Shown: positions 1-10,620, numbered from the stretch's first letter. The stretch is DNA of 64,000 bases from Pseudomonas putida W15Oct28 (GCF_000708715.2 NZ_JENB01000021.1:47565-111564); one strand, 5' to 3'. Notes: generated by a model not told the origin, from the sequence alone. Translations and numbers: made by a program.

Positions 1-1053
<1,053 letters not shown>

Positions 1054-1116
1054 TCTCTCTGGCCCGCCACCCCAAATTCCCGGTGGCGGCCCACTTTTAG
1101 CAAAGGTGTAGTTGCG

Positions 1117-2229
1117 ATGAAACGTGTAGGTCTGATCGGTTGGCGCGGTATGGTCGGTTCCGTGCTCATGCAGCGGATGCTGGAGGAGCAGGATTTCGAC
1201 CTTATCGAGCCGGTGTTCTTCACTACTTCCAACGTTGGCGGCCAAGGCCCGAACGTGGGCAAGGATACAGCGCCGCTCAAGGACGCGTATTCCATTGAAG
1301 AACTCAAGACCCTCGACGTTATCCTGACCTGCCAGGGCGGCGACTATACCAACGAGGTCTTCCCCAAGCTGCGTGAAGCCGGCTGGCAGGGTTACTGGAT
1401 CGATGCGGCATCGTCCCTGCGCATGCAGGATGACGCCGTGATCGTCCTCGACCCGGTCAACCGCAAGGTCATCGACCAGCAGCTGGACGCCGGTACCAAG
1501 AACTACATCGGCGGCAACTGCACCGTCAGCCTGATGCTGATGGGCCTGGGTGGCCTGTTCGAAGCCGGCCTGGTCGAGTGGATGAGCGCCATGACCTACC
1601 AGGCAGCTTCGGGTGCCGGCGCGCAGAACATGCGCGAGCTGATCAAGCAGATGGGTGCCACCCAAGCGGCCGTTGCCGATGACCTGGCCAACCCGGCCAG
1701 CGCCATCCTCGACATCGACCGCAAGGTTGCCGAGGCCATGCGCAGCGACGCCTTCCCGACCGAGAACTTTGGCGTGCCACTGGCGGGCAGCCTGATCCCG
1801 TGGATCGACAAGGAACTGCCGAACGGCCAGAGCCGTGAAGAGTGGAAGGCCCAGGCCGAGACCAACAAGATCCTCGGCCGCTTCAAGAGCCCGATCCCGG
1901 TCGACGGCATCTGCGTGCGCATCGGCGCCATGCGTTGCCACAGCCAGGCGCTGACCATCAAGCTGAACAAGGACGTGCCGATCGCCGACATCGAAGGCAT
2001 GATCAGCCAGCACAACCCTTGGGTGAAACTGGTGCCGAACCAGCGTGAAATCAGCATGCAGGAACTGACCCCAACCAAGGTCACCGGCACCCTGAACATC
2101 CCGGTGGGCCGCCTGCGCAAGCTGAACATGGGCTCGCAGTACCTGGGCGCGTTCACCGTGGGTGACCAGCTGCTGTGGGGCGCTGCCGAACCGCTGCGCC
2201 GCATGCTGCGGATTCTGCTGGAGCGTTGA
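1117..2229 (+). CDS. asd: Aspartate-semialdehyde dehydrogenase
   Basis: The enzyme reduces aspartyl-4-phosphate to aspartate semialdehyde with NADPH, feeding lysine/diaminopimelate, threonine and methionine synthesis. The 370-residue protein starts with the Rossmann motif GLIGWRGMVGS and carries the catalytic cysteine C135 in GGNCTVSL, the same position as in the E. coli enzyme. A modest AAAGG ribosome-binding site precedes the ATG. A strong terminator follows at 2247. A second, divergent homologue of the same superfamily lies at 5630; this copy has the canonical active site and is the likely metabolic enzyme. Confidence 0.97.
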   Translation: MKRVGLIGWRGMVGSVLMQRMLEEQDFDLIEPVFFTTSNVGGQGPNVGKDTAPLKDAYSIEELKTLDVILTCQGGDYTNEVFPKLREAGWQGYWIDAASSLRMQDDAVIVLDPVNRKVIDQQLDAGTKNYIGGNCTVSLMLMGLGGLFEAGLVEWMSAMTYQAASGAGAQNMRELIKQMGATQAAVADDLANPASAILDIDRKVAEAMRSDAFPTENFGVPLAGSLIPWIDKELPNGQSREEWKAQAETNKILGRFKSPIPVDGICVRIGAMRCHSQALTIKLNKDVPIADIEGMISQHNPWVKLVPNQREISMQELTPTKVTGTLNIPVGRLRKLNMGSQYLGAFTVGDQLLWGAAEPLRRMLRILLER

Positions 2230-2246
2230 GCCGGGTTTGATCGCTT

Positions 2247-2283
2247 AAAGCCCTGCAAGGCGCTGGTCTTGCAGGGCTTTTTT
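2247..2283 (+). terminator. Rho-independent terminator after asd
   Basis: A perfect 13-bp stem (2247-2259 with 2268-2280) encloses an 8-nt loop and runs into a T tract. It ends the leuB-asd transcript. Its A/T-rich stem base also gives a partial A/T tract for transcripts arriving from the convergent minus-strand gene at 2344. Confidence 0.85.
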
Positions 2284-2343
2284 AGTTCGTACAGCGTTGG
2301 CGATGGGCAGCGTGTTCGCGATCAGGCGGTATGTCATCTGCAA

Positions 2344-5300
2344 TCATTGCAGCGGAATGACGTAGTTGAAGACTTGGGAGTCACCCGCCAAGGGTTTAAG
2401 TGAAACCGTCCCATCTTCCCCTACATCAAGGAATTTACCGTTCTTCTTGTTCTGGAGTCGAATCCAGAAGAGCCTCCCTATTAGGTCCTTTCGAGTTAAC
2501 CAGGTAAGTTTGTCCGCATGCGGTTGTGCACACTCCTGCAGCCTCAACTCGTCGTTCAGGCATTGGCCATCGCCGTTCATGAGCGTTATCTCGGTACTTC
2601 CATCTGGCAGCGGCGTTGTGGCCGTGCTGATCATGTACCAGCGAACCATCTCTCTCTGCCCACCGTCCGAAAATGCTACTGTTCCGCGCGAAGGTGTGAG
2701 GTATCGACCGTTATGTAGCACCAGAAACTTCACGAGCGCTCGTTTCTGGAAATGTTGGTTTTCGGCTTGGCCCAGCGGGGCAAGCACTGGCGTGTCACTA
2801 CCGTGGGTTGTGGTGATGAAGCGTCCGGTGATCAGTTCCTGCAGATAGATGTCAGACGGAGTTTGAGTCAAGTCTTGGCGTGTCCACCAAACGGTATCTT
2901 TACGCGGGAAATGGCATTCGCCGGTTGCTAAGCTAGCGTTGATGCAACGGCCCGAGATGTCGAGTGGTTGGTAGGCGTCGAACTGATGGGGGAACACCTT
3001 CTTGTAGGGGAGGCGCCAAATTGCCTCCGCATTGCAGGTCGCAAGTTTCAAACCCTGATCGGTGGCTTTAAGGCAGGCGTTCTGTTCTTTTGAATAGAGC
3101 CATTGCGGTTCCCAGACCCGGTTTATCTGCTCGCCGTGCTCAGCCCCCATGCTGATGGCCAGGGGAAGCGGGTTATCTTCAAGCTGCCGCTCATGGACCA
3201 CGGTGTCATCCACTTTGAGCACTGCTTTGACAGGTTTACGCTCGGAATTGACATTGAAAGCGGCTGTTTTCAAGGTGTCTTTGCCGATGGGGCCGGCATA
3301 GAGTAAGTGTGTCTCGACGGCTCCGCTGACGTAATGAACATCGACCTGATAAATGTGCGGGCTGCGATCGTCGCCTGGCTTGAAATGAACCAATTCGTTA
3401 TCGCTGCTGTCGGCGAGCAAGGCCAAGCCTTGGTTGCCAATGGGGGTAATGAACTTGCCGGTATTACTTTCCTGCAGCTTCAGCAGGCGAGAGTTATTCG
3501 TCAGGTCTATGCGGCCACGCCAGCGAACTTGCGGTTCGATGTTGGAACAACTGCGAAAGTTGAAATTGAAATCCAGGCATCTGCCGGCGCTGTTGCGCAC
3601 GATGATAATCGGCGCGAGCGGCGCTTCTGCTTCGTTTTGCGGGGGCACGCTTTGAATGTCGAGTTGAGCGGACTCGTCATCGCACGCTTTCAATACCAGT
3701 TGGTCGTGTTCCGAGGCGAGGCATTGCGAGGTGACCGTCATCAATGCGGAATCGCTCGTGCTGCGCTGCGGGTTGGTCACAGAGCTGGTGGATAGCTGCG
3801 CAGGGCTGAAGACATTCCCATAGTTGCTCAAAATGGCCGGATAGATTTGGTTGATGCCGTCCCTGTTGTGGGAAGGGTCGGAAAAGGTTGCCACCAAGGT
3901 ATGAACCGGCACTGCAGTTTCAACAGGCACTTGATTTGCTTTGGGCGAAAGCAACGGCGGCAGAGAGGCAGGTAGCTGGATGCCTGCGTCAAGGAAGCCT
4001 TGAGATAAGGGCTTCTTCTCAAAGCTTTGGCCATCGTCGGCGGCAGCACCCGTCACGCCAACGGCTGGCGGGCGGTGGTCGTCACCCAGTTCAGCGTACT
4101 CCGCGCCGTCCGGCAGCCGTCCGAAGCGCTGCTGTACACGGAGCGTCTGCTGGTGTGTATAGGGCGCAATGTAACGTTTCCAGCTGGCGCCCTCTGTCGA
4201 ATTCAGGCCCAGTTTTTCGAACTCGTCAATCAAGGGCGCCGAAGCGGTACTGGGATGCCAAGGCGGGGCGGAGAGTGATCCAAGCACATGACCGAAGTAA
4301 TGCAAGCCCAGGTAGTCTACCGGCAGCCCGTAACGGTGTGGGTCAGGGTGTGTGTTAGGCAGGAAGACATTGTCATACGCCCGATACGACCAGTCTTCAT
4401 AGCGTCCGGGGGTATCGTGGGGAAGCCCAAATGCGTGACCGGTTTCATGCCAGAAGCCATCGGGGAAGTAAGGGTAATTACAGCTGTTACCTCCGCAGCT
4501 GGCGGCTACGCCTGGCGGCAATGGAGGCATGCCTTCGGGCGTGTCAAGCAGCTGCCCCGTAATGGCTACAGGGTAGCCAGATTTCTTGTCGCCCAGATTC
4601 GAGGCCGCGCGCCAGTAATTGCCCATTCCCACTTTAGCCGGTAGCGTCTTGTCGCCGAACTCAGCCCACTCCATGCCATTGGTCTTGTCGTAAACATGCG
4701 GCTTTTGATCCGGTCCCATGGCAATGATGCGTGGCCAGTAAGCTTTGCCGGTGCCAAGATGAAGGCGTTGGGTGGGCAGTTCGGAGAGCATTTCCCGTGC
4801 TGCAATACGCGCGGCAGCGGGGTTATACTCACCGTCGAACTGATCGAGGGTGTCCCTGCACGTCGACTCACCCTTAAAGACGCAGCCCTTGATGTTCATA
4901 AGTACCAGCCCCTCGCTTTCGGGGGTCATGAACACGAATTTGTCAGCGGATAGCGAGCCTTGATTGCTAGGATTGCCAGCTTGCTGAAAGCTGATGCGTG
5001 CATCGGGGCTGAACAAGTTCCAGGGGACCTGATAGCTGAACGTGTTTTCCCTGAACTTCGGGTAGCTGCCTTCAATGGTCTTACCGGAGAAGGTGTTCTC
5101 CTGGTCATATACCGCGGTGCTCGGAAGTGCTTCAGGGCGTTCCATGCGTACAGTGGTGGTGCTGCCATTCAACGTTATAGTCATGTCCACGTCAGTAACT
5201 GGCTTGATCGGCCTGAACATGACCAGGGCCGCTTTGTGCGGCACCAGAAAGGGGTCAAAGATTCTCCGAGTCGCCGCTACTACATGTGTCTGGGCGAAAT

Positions 5301-5421
5301 CGACCTGCCCCCCCAGAGCGCCCTGTAAATCATTTCTCGGCGCATCCGCGACGCTAGTCTGGGGTGCGCAGGCGGTGGTGGCCAAAAATGACAGAAGCGT
5401 TGTTATCAGTAGCGGGCGCAT
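2344..5421 (-). CDS. M66-type zinc metalloprotease lipoprotein with C-terminal cysteine-rich repeats
   Basis: This is a predicted secreted or surface metalloprotease. Residues 1-17 are a signal peptide followed by C18 in a lipobox-like TTAC, so lipidation is plausible though the -3 residue is atypical. The zinc site is H325-E-T-G-H329-A-F-G-L-P-H335, the HExxHxxGxxH signature of M66 (StcE/TagA-like) proteases. Beyond residue 600 come three copies of a module of about 45 residues (C615-F657, C826-F868, C954-F998) with the spacing C-x9-C, W, DL, LQ, G[KR]F, possibly a carbohydrate-binding or trefoil-like region. A clear AAAGGA ribosome-binding site precedes the ATG. It sits alone between asd and the asd-like gene, convergent with asd, and looks richer in A/T than its neighbours, which suggests acquisition. 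Confidence 0.78.
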   Translation of the reverse strand: MRPLLITTLLSFLATTACAPQTSVADAPRNDLQGALGGQVDFAQTHVVAATRRIFDPFLVPHKAALVMFRPIKPVTDVDMTITLNGSTTTVRMERPEALPSTAVYDQENTFSGKTIEGSYPKFRENTFSYQVPWNLFSPDARISFQQAGNPSNQGSLSADKFVFMTPESEGLVLMNIKGCVFKGESTCRDTLDQFDGEYNPAAARIAAREMLSELPTQRLHLGTGKAYWPRIIAMGPDQKPHVYDKTNGMEWAEFGDKTLPAKVGMGNYWRAASNLGDKKSGYPVAITGQLLDTPEGMPPLPPGVAASCGGNSCNYPYFPDGFWHETGHAFGLPHDTPGRYEDWSYRAYDNVFLPNTHPDPHRYGLPVDYLGLHYFGHVLGSLSAPPWHPSTASAPLIDEFEKLGLNSTEGASWKRYIAPYTHQQTLRVQQRFGRLPDGAEYAELGDDHRPPAVGVTGAAADDGQSFEKKPLSQGFLDAGIQLPASLPPLLSPKANQVPVETAVPVHTLVATFSDPSHNRDGINQIYPAILSNYGNVFSPAQLSTSSVTNPQRSTSDSALMTVTSQCLASEHDQLVLKACDDESAQLDIQSVPPQNEAEAPLAPIIIVRNSAGRCLDFNFNFRSCSNIEPQVRWRGRIDLTNNSRLLKLQESNTGKFITPIGNQGLALLADSSDNELVHFKPGDDRSPHIYQVDVHYVSGAVETHLLYAGPIGKDTLKTAAFNVNSERKPVKAVLKVDDTVVHERQLEDNPLPLAISMGAEHGEQINRVWEPQWLYSKEQNACLKATDQGLKLATCNAEAIWRLPYKKVFPHQFDAYQPLDISGRCINASLATGECHFPRKDTVWWTRQDLTQTPSDIYLQELITGRFITTTHGSDTPVLAPLGQAENQHFQKRALVKFLVLHNGRYLTPSRGTVAFSDGGQREMVRWYMISTATTPLPDGSTEITLMNGDGQCLNDELRLQECAQPHADKLTWLTRKDLIGRLFWIRLQNKKNGKFLDVGEDGTVSLKPLAGDSQVFNYVIPLQ

Positions 5422-5629
5422 AACGTGTCCTTTGATTAATAGCCGTCATGCAAGAGTGGGGGTGATTGAGAAAACCCGATACTGGCAAAAATGTCAGGTA
5501 GCGCCTGTCGTTCCGACCGGCCTGATGTTCGGCTGTCGGTCGCAGAGGGGCTGGCGCATTGAGGGTGTTCGTTGTTCCATAATCCGAGTAAAGTGCCGCC
5601 CCCGCCGTTTCAGCAAAAGGATCCCCTCC

Positions 5630-6634
5630 ATGACCCAACCCCTGGACATCGCCGTCGTCGGCGCCACCGGTAGCGTCGGTGAAACCCTCGTACAGATCCT
5701 CGAAGAGCTGGATTTTCCGGTCGCCACCCTGCATCTGCTGGCCAGCATGGAATCGGCGGGCAGCAGCGTGATGTTCGCTGGCAAGAAGCTCAAGGTGCGC
5801 GAAGTCGACAGCTTCGACTTCGCCCAGGTCAAACTGGCCTTCTTCGCCACCGCTGCCGCAGTTAGTCGCAGCTTTGCCGGCAAGGCGCTGCAGGCGGGCT
5901 GCACGGTCATCGACCTGTCTGGTGGCCTGGACGACGCCCTGGCCCTGGTGCCTGAAGCCAACGCAGAGCGCCTGGACGGCCTGGCATTGCCTGCGCGCAT
6001 TGTCAGCCCGTGCTCGGCTGCAGTTGCCCTGGCGGTCGCGCTGGCACCGCTCAAGGGCCTGCTGGACATCGAGCGGGTGCAGGTGATGGCGGCGCTGGCG
6101 GTGTCCGCGCAAGGCCGCGAAGCCGTCAGCGAACTGGCACGGCAAACGGCCGAGCTGCTCAATGCCCGGCCGCTGGAGCCACGCTTCTTCGACCGCCAGG
6201 TGGCATTCAACCTGCTGGCCCAGGTGGGGGCCGCCGATGAGCAGGGCCATACGGCGCCGGAGCGCCGCCTGGTCAGCGAGTTGCGCGTGCTGCTGGGCCT
6301 GCCTGAATTGAAGATTTCCGTGAGCTGCGTTCAAGTCCCGGTGTTTTTCGGCGATAGCTTCAGTGTGGCCGTACAGAGCCGTCACCCGGTCGACCTGAAA
6401 GCGGTCAACCAGGCCCTGGAGGCAGCCGACAGCGTCGAGTTGGTAGAACGTGACGATTATCCGACCCCGGTCGGTGACGCAGTGGGCCAAGACGTGGTCT
6501 ATGTTGGTCGTGTACGTCACGGTGTTGATGAAGACCAGCAGCTCAACCTCTGGCTGACCACCGACAACGTGCGCAAGGGCGCCGCGCTCAATGCCGTGCA
6601 AGTGGCACAATTGTTGATTAAACAGATGCCGTAA
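5630..6634 (+). CDS. Aspartate-semialdehyde dehydrogenase-like (Usg family) protein
   Basis: This 334-residue protein belongs to the aspartate-semialdehyde dehydrogenase superfamily, with the N-terminal motif VVGATGSVGET and a dimerisation domain. The expected active-site GNCST is replaced by SPCSAA around C128, so the cysteine remains but its surroundings differ, as in Usg-type paralogues of unknown activity. The ATG at 5630 follows AAAAGGATC. An in-frame ATG at 5075 would add 185 residues lying antisense to the protease gene and was rejected. fimV follows in the order conserved across Pseudomonas. True catalytic function is uncertain because asd at 1117 already supplies it. Confidence 0.85.
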   Translation: MTQPLDIAVVGATGSVGETLVQILEELDFPVATLHLLASMESAGSSVMFAGKKLKVREVDSFDFAQVKLAFFATAAAVSRSFAGKALQAGCTVIDLSGGLDDALALVPEANAERLDGLALPARIVSPCSAAVALAVALAPLKGLLDIERVQVMAALAVSAQGREAVSELARQTAELLNARPLEPRFFDRQVAFNLLAQVGAADEQGHTAPERRLVSELRVLLGLPELKISVSCVQVPVFFGDSFSVAVQSRHPVDLKAVNQALEAADSVELVERDDYPTPVGDAVGQDVVYVGRVRHGVDEDQQLNLWLTTDNVRKGAALNAVQVAQLLIKQMP

Positions 6635-6705
6635 AAGATACTGGCGAGCACTTTTGTCCTGCTCTGCTTGCAGGTTTCGGGACGATTCATACAAGGGAAG
6701 AGGTC

Positions 6706-9459
6706 ATGCTTCGAATTCGCAAACTGGTTCTGGCCATGGCTGCAGCATCAGCGCTGTCGTCTGGCATGGCGAATGCGCTGGGCCTGGGGGAGCTGACCCT
6801 GAAGTCGGCACAGAATCAGCCGCTGGACGCCGAGATCGAATTGCTCGACGTGCGCGACCTCAAAGCCGCCGAAGTGGCGCCAAGCCTGGCGCCGCCGGAA
6901 GAGTTCAGCAAGGCCGGGGTGGCGTTTCCGACGTACCTCGAAGACCTGACCTTCACACCGGTGATCAACCCCAACGGCAAGAGCGTGCTGCGGGTTACCT
7001 CCAGCCAGCCGCTGCCAGGGACAGTGGTCAAGTTCCTGGTCCAGGTGATGTGGCCGCAGGGCCGCCTGCTGCGTGACTACAGCGTGCTGCTCGACCAGGC
7101 CAAGGCCCAGGGTGACAAGCCGGCGGCGGGTAACGTCGCGCCGGCGGTAACCGGTGCCAGCAACTACACCACCCAGCGCCGCGACACCCTGTGGCAGATT
7201 GCTGCGCGCAACACCCAGGGTGGCTCGATCCAGCAGACCATGATCGCGATCCAGGCGTTGAACCCTGACGCCTTCATCGGCAACAACATCAACCAGCTGA
7301 AGGTTGGCCAGGTACTGCGCCTGCCCGACCAGCAGCAGGTCCAGAACATTGCGCAGGGCGAGGCAAACCGCGAGGTGGCCGAACAGTATGCCGCCTGGCG
7401 TGAAGGCCGCCGCCTGGGCCCGCGTGCCCGCCAGCTCGACGCTACCCGCCGTGGCGCCGCCGAAGCTGCCCCGGCGCGTATCGCCCAGGGCGACAACCTG
7501 CGCCTGGTCAGCCCGGGTAACCAGGCCGGTGCTGGTCAGGCCAAGGCACTCAACGACAAGCTGGCCGTGGCCCAGGAAAGCCTGGACACCAGCCGCCGCG
7601 ACAACGACGAACTGAAAAGCCGCATGACCGACCTGCAGAGCCAGCTGGACAAGCTGCAGCGTCTGATCGAGCTGAAGAACGACCAGCTGGCGCGCCTTGA
7701 AGGCCAGGGCGCAGCCGCTCCGGCAGTGGCTGCTGCAACGCCGGCCCAGCCGGCAGCGGCAGCTCAGCCGGCAGTCAAGCCGGCACCTGCTGCCGTCGAC
7801 ACCGCGCCCAAGCCGGTGCCGGCCGCCAAACCTGTGCCAGCGACCCAGCCGAACAGTGCACTCGACCAGGTCCTGGGCAACCCGTGGCTGCTTGGGCTGA
7901 TTGCCGGCTCCAGCATCCTGGTGCTGGCGTTGTTGCTGTGGCTGCTGGCGCGCAAGCGCAAGGCCCAGCAAGAGGCTGAAAAGCACCTGCGCATGGCGCG
8001 GGCGCTGGAAGAAGAGCAAGGCACAGGTTTCGACAACGATACCGAGAGCCTCGACGGCGTCGAAGTCTCGGAGCCAAGCGTGACCCTGTCGCCCGCTGTG
8101 GTCGCAGCTTCGGCTGCCGCTGCTGTTGCTGCGGAAAAAGTGGCAGCGCCAGCCACCGAGGCAGAGCTCGAGCCTGAGCCGTACGCCGACCCGCACGCCG
8201 CGCTGCTGGCCCAAGTCGATGAATGCCTGGCCGAGGGCCGCCTGAACCGCGCCACCGAACTGCTGGAGCCCGCCGTGGACACCGCGCCGGAGCGTGACGA
8301 CCTGCGCCTGAAACTGATGGACGTGTACGCCCGCCAGGGTGACCAGAGCGCGTTCGCCGAACAGGAGCGCAAGTTGCCGGCCAGCGAGCAGAACGCTGCT
8401 GAAGTCGCCGGGCTGAAAGAACGTTACCCGGCCATGCTTGGCCTGGCCGCTGCCGGCCTGGGTGCGGCGGCACTGGCTGCCGAGATGGATGAGCAGTACG
8501 TGCAGGAACTGCTGCACGACGAGCCAGAGGCACCGGTAGTTGCCGATGTGGTGCCTGACGAGGTGCCTGAGTTCGAGCCACAGGTAGACGCTGAGCCAGA
8601 GGTTGTGGCGCAAGCAGAGCCTGAAGCCGAGCTGGATGCCTTCGAAGAAGTGCCGACCCTTGATGCACCGGGCCTGGATGAGCAGGACCTGGACAGTGAC
8701 TTTGACTTGAGCCTGGGTGAAGACCTGCCGGAAGAAGACCCGCTGGCAGCGCCGTTGTTGGACGAGCCGGCGGCACAGGAGCCTGTACCCGACGAGCTGG
8801 TAATTGCCGAGCCTGTGCTGGATGAGCCGGGGCTGGAAGAGGTTCAGCCAGAAGAACAGCCGTTTGCCGTGGATGCCGAACTGCAAGCCGACGCCGACGC
8901 TGATTTCGAGGCCATGCTGGCCCAGGCAGAGCCACAGCCTGCCGTGGACCTGTCCGATTTCGACCTCGATGTCACCGAGCCGGTTGCCCCTGCCGCCCCG
9001 GATGCTGTGGAAGAGGCCCCGGTGGACATCGCCGCCGAACTGGCTGCCTTCGACAGCGTGCCGGAGTTTGACCCGGTCTCCGAGTTCGACATGCCGTCGG
9101 ACTTCGACCTGTCGCTGTCGCTGGACGACGATTCGCCGGCAGCCAAGAGCTTTGCCTCGGAGCTGGACGACGTCAACGCCGAGCTGGACAAGCTGTCGCA
9201 GAGCCTCGAATCGCCATCGCTGGAGCCACACTTCACCAGCGAGGACGCGGTTGCGCAGCCTGAGCCAGAGCCCTTGGACGACCTGGACTTCGACTTCTTC
9301 TCCGGCAGTGACGAAGTAGCCACCAAGCTCGACCTGGCCCGCGCCTACATCGACATGGGCGACAACCAGGGCGCGCGCGACATCCTTGATGAAGTGGTCA
9401 AGGACGGCGACGACACCCAGCGCCAGGAAGCCGAGGGCATGCTCTCTCGCCTGGTCTGA
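6706..9459 (+). CDS. fimV: FimV polar organiser / peptidoglycan-binding motility protein
   Basis: FimV is an inner-membrane protein that organises the cell pole, type IV pilus assembly and twitching. The 917-residue product has a signal peptide (residues 1-24, cut near MANA|LG), a FimV N-terminal domain, a LysM domain at about 153-206 (motif DTLWQIA), a coiled coil at about 275-330, a Pro/Ala linker, a transmembrane helix at about 391-413, and a very acidic cytoplasmic region ending in the FimV C-terminal domain (KLDLARAYIDMGD). The ribosome-binding site is AAGGGAAGAGG. It is probably co-transcribed with the Usg-like gene 71 bp upstream. Confidence 0.93.
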   Translation: MLRIRKLVLAMAAASALSSGMANALGLGELTLKSAQNQPLDAEIELLDVRDLKAAEVAPSLAPPEEFSKAGVAFPTYLEDLTFTPVINPNGKSVLRVTSSQPLPGTVVKFLVQVMWPQGRLLRDYSVLLDQAKAQGDKPAAGNVAPAVTGASNYTTQRRDTLWQIAARNTQGGSIQQTMIAIQALNPDAFIGNNINQLKVGQVLRLPDQQQVQNIAQGEANREVAEQYAAWREGRRLGPRARQLDATRRGAAEAAPARIAQGDNLRLVSPGNQAGAGQAKALNDKLAVAQESLDTSRRDNDELKSRMTDLQSQLDKLQRLIELKNDQLARLEGQGAAAPAVAAATPAQPAAAAQPAVKPAPAAVDTAPKPVPAAKPVPATQPNSALDQVLGNPWLLGLIAGSSILVLALLLWLLARKRKAQQEAEKHLRMARALEEEQGTGFDNDTESLDGVEVSEPSVTLSPAVVAASAAAAVAAEKVAAPATEAELEPEPYADPHAALLAQVDECLAEGRLNRATELLEPAVDTAPERDDLRLKLMDVYARQGDQSAFAEQERKLPASEQNAAEVAGLKERYPAMLGLAAAGLGAAALAAEMDEQYVQELLHDEPEAPVVADVVPDEVPEFEPQVDAEPEVVAQAEPEAELDAFEEVPTLDAPGLDEQDLDSDFDLSLGEDLPEEDPLAAPLLDEPAAQEPVPDELVIAEPVLDEPGLEEVQPEEQPFAVDAELQADADADFEAMLAQAEPQPAVDLSDFDLDVTEPVAPAAPDAVEEAPVDIAAELAAFDSVPEFDPVSEFDMPSDFDLSLSLDDDSPAAKSFASELDDVNAELDKLSQSLESPSLEPHFTSEDAVAQPEPEPLDDLDFDFFSGSDEVATKLDLARAYIDMGDNQGARDILDEVVKDGDDTQRQEAEGMLSRLV

Positions 9460-9485
9460 GGCGCTACCGCAGGCAGTGCAGTGCC

Positions 9486-9600
9486 TGTAGGAGCGGCCTT
9501 GTGTCGCGAACGGGCCGCAAGCGGCCCCGACGATATCTGCTGCGAAGCTGAAAATCTGGGGCCGCGTTGCGGCCCATCGCGACACAAGGCCGCTCCTACA
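9486..9600. repeat. Paired REP element (rRNA-unrelated BIME type)
   Basis: Two inverted copies of a 24-base REP core beginning TGTAGGAGCGGCCTTGTGTC occupy 9486-9509 and 9577-9600, separated by 67 bp. It fills most of the fimV-truA gap and could fold in RNA or serve as a site for REP-associated transposase or gyrase. Confidence 0.85.
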
Positions 9601-9630
9601 AGGGCTTGCGTCAGCTTGATGTGCCATCAA

Positions 9631-9658
9631 CAACGGCAGCCCTACACGGCTGCCGTTG
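9631..9658 (+). terminator. GC-rich hairpin before truA
   Basis: An 11-bp perfect stem (CAACGGCAGCC at 9631-9641 with 9648-9658, loop CTACAC) ends five bases before a TATAAT box. It lacks a clean T run, so it may be a weak terminator for fimV or a structural element at the truA promoter. Confidence 0.45.
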
Positions 9659-9662
9659 TCGT

Positions 9663-9668
9663 TATAAT
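9663..9668 (+). promoter_or_regulatory. Probable -10 box of truA promoter
   Basis: A consensus TATAAT lies 31 bp before the truA ATG. No convincing -35 box is seen, because the hairpin at 9631-9658 occupies that position. Confidence 0.4.
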
Positions 9669-9698
9669 CCCCGCCATTCCGTACACCCCACAGGTTTC

Positions 9699-10559
9699 AT
9701 GCGCTTGGACATCATCGACACCGCTGCCGCCGAATCCGCGGCCGAAGGCTACTCCCGAATCGCCCTGGGCGTGGAATACAAGGGCGCCCGCTACCGCGGC
9801 TGGCAGCGTCAGGCCAGTGGAGTGCCCAGCGTTCAGCAAGCCCTTGAGCAAGCGCTGTCCAAAGTGGCCAATGAACCGATTTCGGTGATCTGCGCCGGGC
9901 GTACCGATGCCGGCGTGCATGGCTGCGGGCAGATCGTGCATTTCGATACCCGCGCCGTACGCGACGAGCGCGCCTGGACCCTGGGCACCAACTTCAACCT
10001 GCCGCACGACATCAGCGTGGTCTGGTCGCGGCCGATGCCGGCCGACTTCCATGCCCGCTTCAAGGCGTGTGCCCGGCGCTACCGCTACGTCATCTACAAC
10101 GACCCGATTCGCCCGGCGCACCTGGCCGAGGAAGTGACCTGGAACCACCGCCCGCTGGATGTCGAGCGCATGGCCGAAGCGGCGCAGTTCCTGCTTGGTA
10201 CTCACGACTTCAGCGCCTTCCGTGCCAGCCAGTGCCAGGCCAAGTCGCCGATCAAGCACATCTACCACCTGCGCGTTACCCGCCATGGCCAGATGATCGT
10301 GCTGGACGTGCGCGCCACCGCCTTCCTGCACCACATGGTGCGTAACATTGTCGGTGTGCTGACAGCCATCGGCGCCGGCGAGCGCCCGGTCACCTGGGCG
10401 CGTGAAGTGCTGGAAGGGCGCGACCGCCGTGAAGCCGGGGTCACCGCCCATCCGTACGGGCTTTACCTGGTCAAGGTGGAGTACCCCGAGGAATATGTGT
10501 TGCCCCAGCGTTACATCGGCCCACACTTTTTGACCGGCTACGAAGCGTTGGCAGACTGA
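9699..10559 (+). CDS. truA: tRNA pseudouridine(38-40) synthase
   Basis: TruA converts uridines 38-40 in the tRNA anticodon arm to pseudouridine. The 286-residue protein contains the catalytic aspartate D70 in AGRTDAGVHG and the later LHHMVRNIVG motif of the family. The ATG at 9699 is preferred because the conserved core (YSRIALGVEYKGARYRGWQ) begins shortly after it and the longer reading frame runs into the REP element; no strong ribosome-binding site is visible. trpF follows 61 bp downstream, as in other pseudomonads. Confidence 0.95.
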   Translation: MRLDIIDTAAAESAAEGYSRIALGVEYKGARYRGWQRQASGVPSVQQALEQALSKVANEPISVICAGRTDAGVHGCGQIVHFDTRAVRDERAWTLGTNFNLPHDISVVWSRPMPADFHARFKACARRYRYVIYNDPIRPAHLAEEVTWNHRPLDVERMAEAAQFLLGTHDFSAFRASQCQAKSPIKHIYHLRVTRHGQMIVLDVRATAFLHHMVRNIVGVLTAIGAGERPVTWAREVLEGRDRREAGVTAHPYGLYLVKVEYPEEYVLPQRYIGPHFLTGYEALAD

Positions 10560-10620
10560 CGGACGAAAAGCCATTTGCTAACATCCGGCCTTTCACCGTA
10601 ACAATCAGGGTTCGCTGTCC

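Noticed and set aside
6748..9633. 961-residue minus-strand frame
   Set aside because: It is the complement of fimV and the adjacent REP; the composition follows the high-GC shadow of the real gene and no motif is seen.
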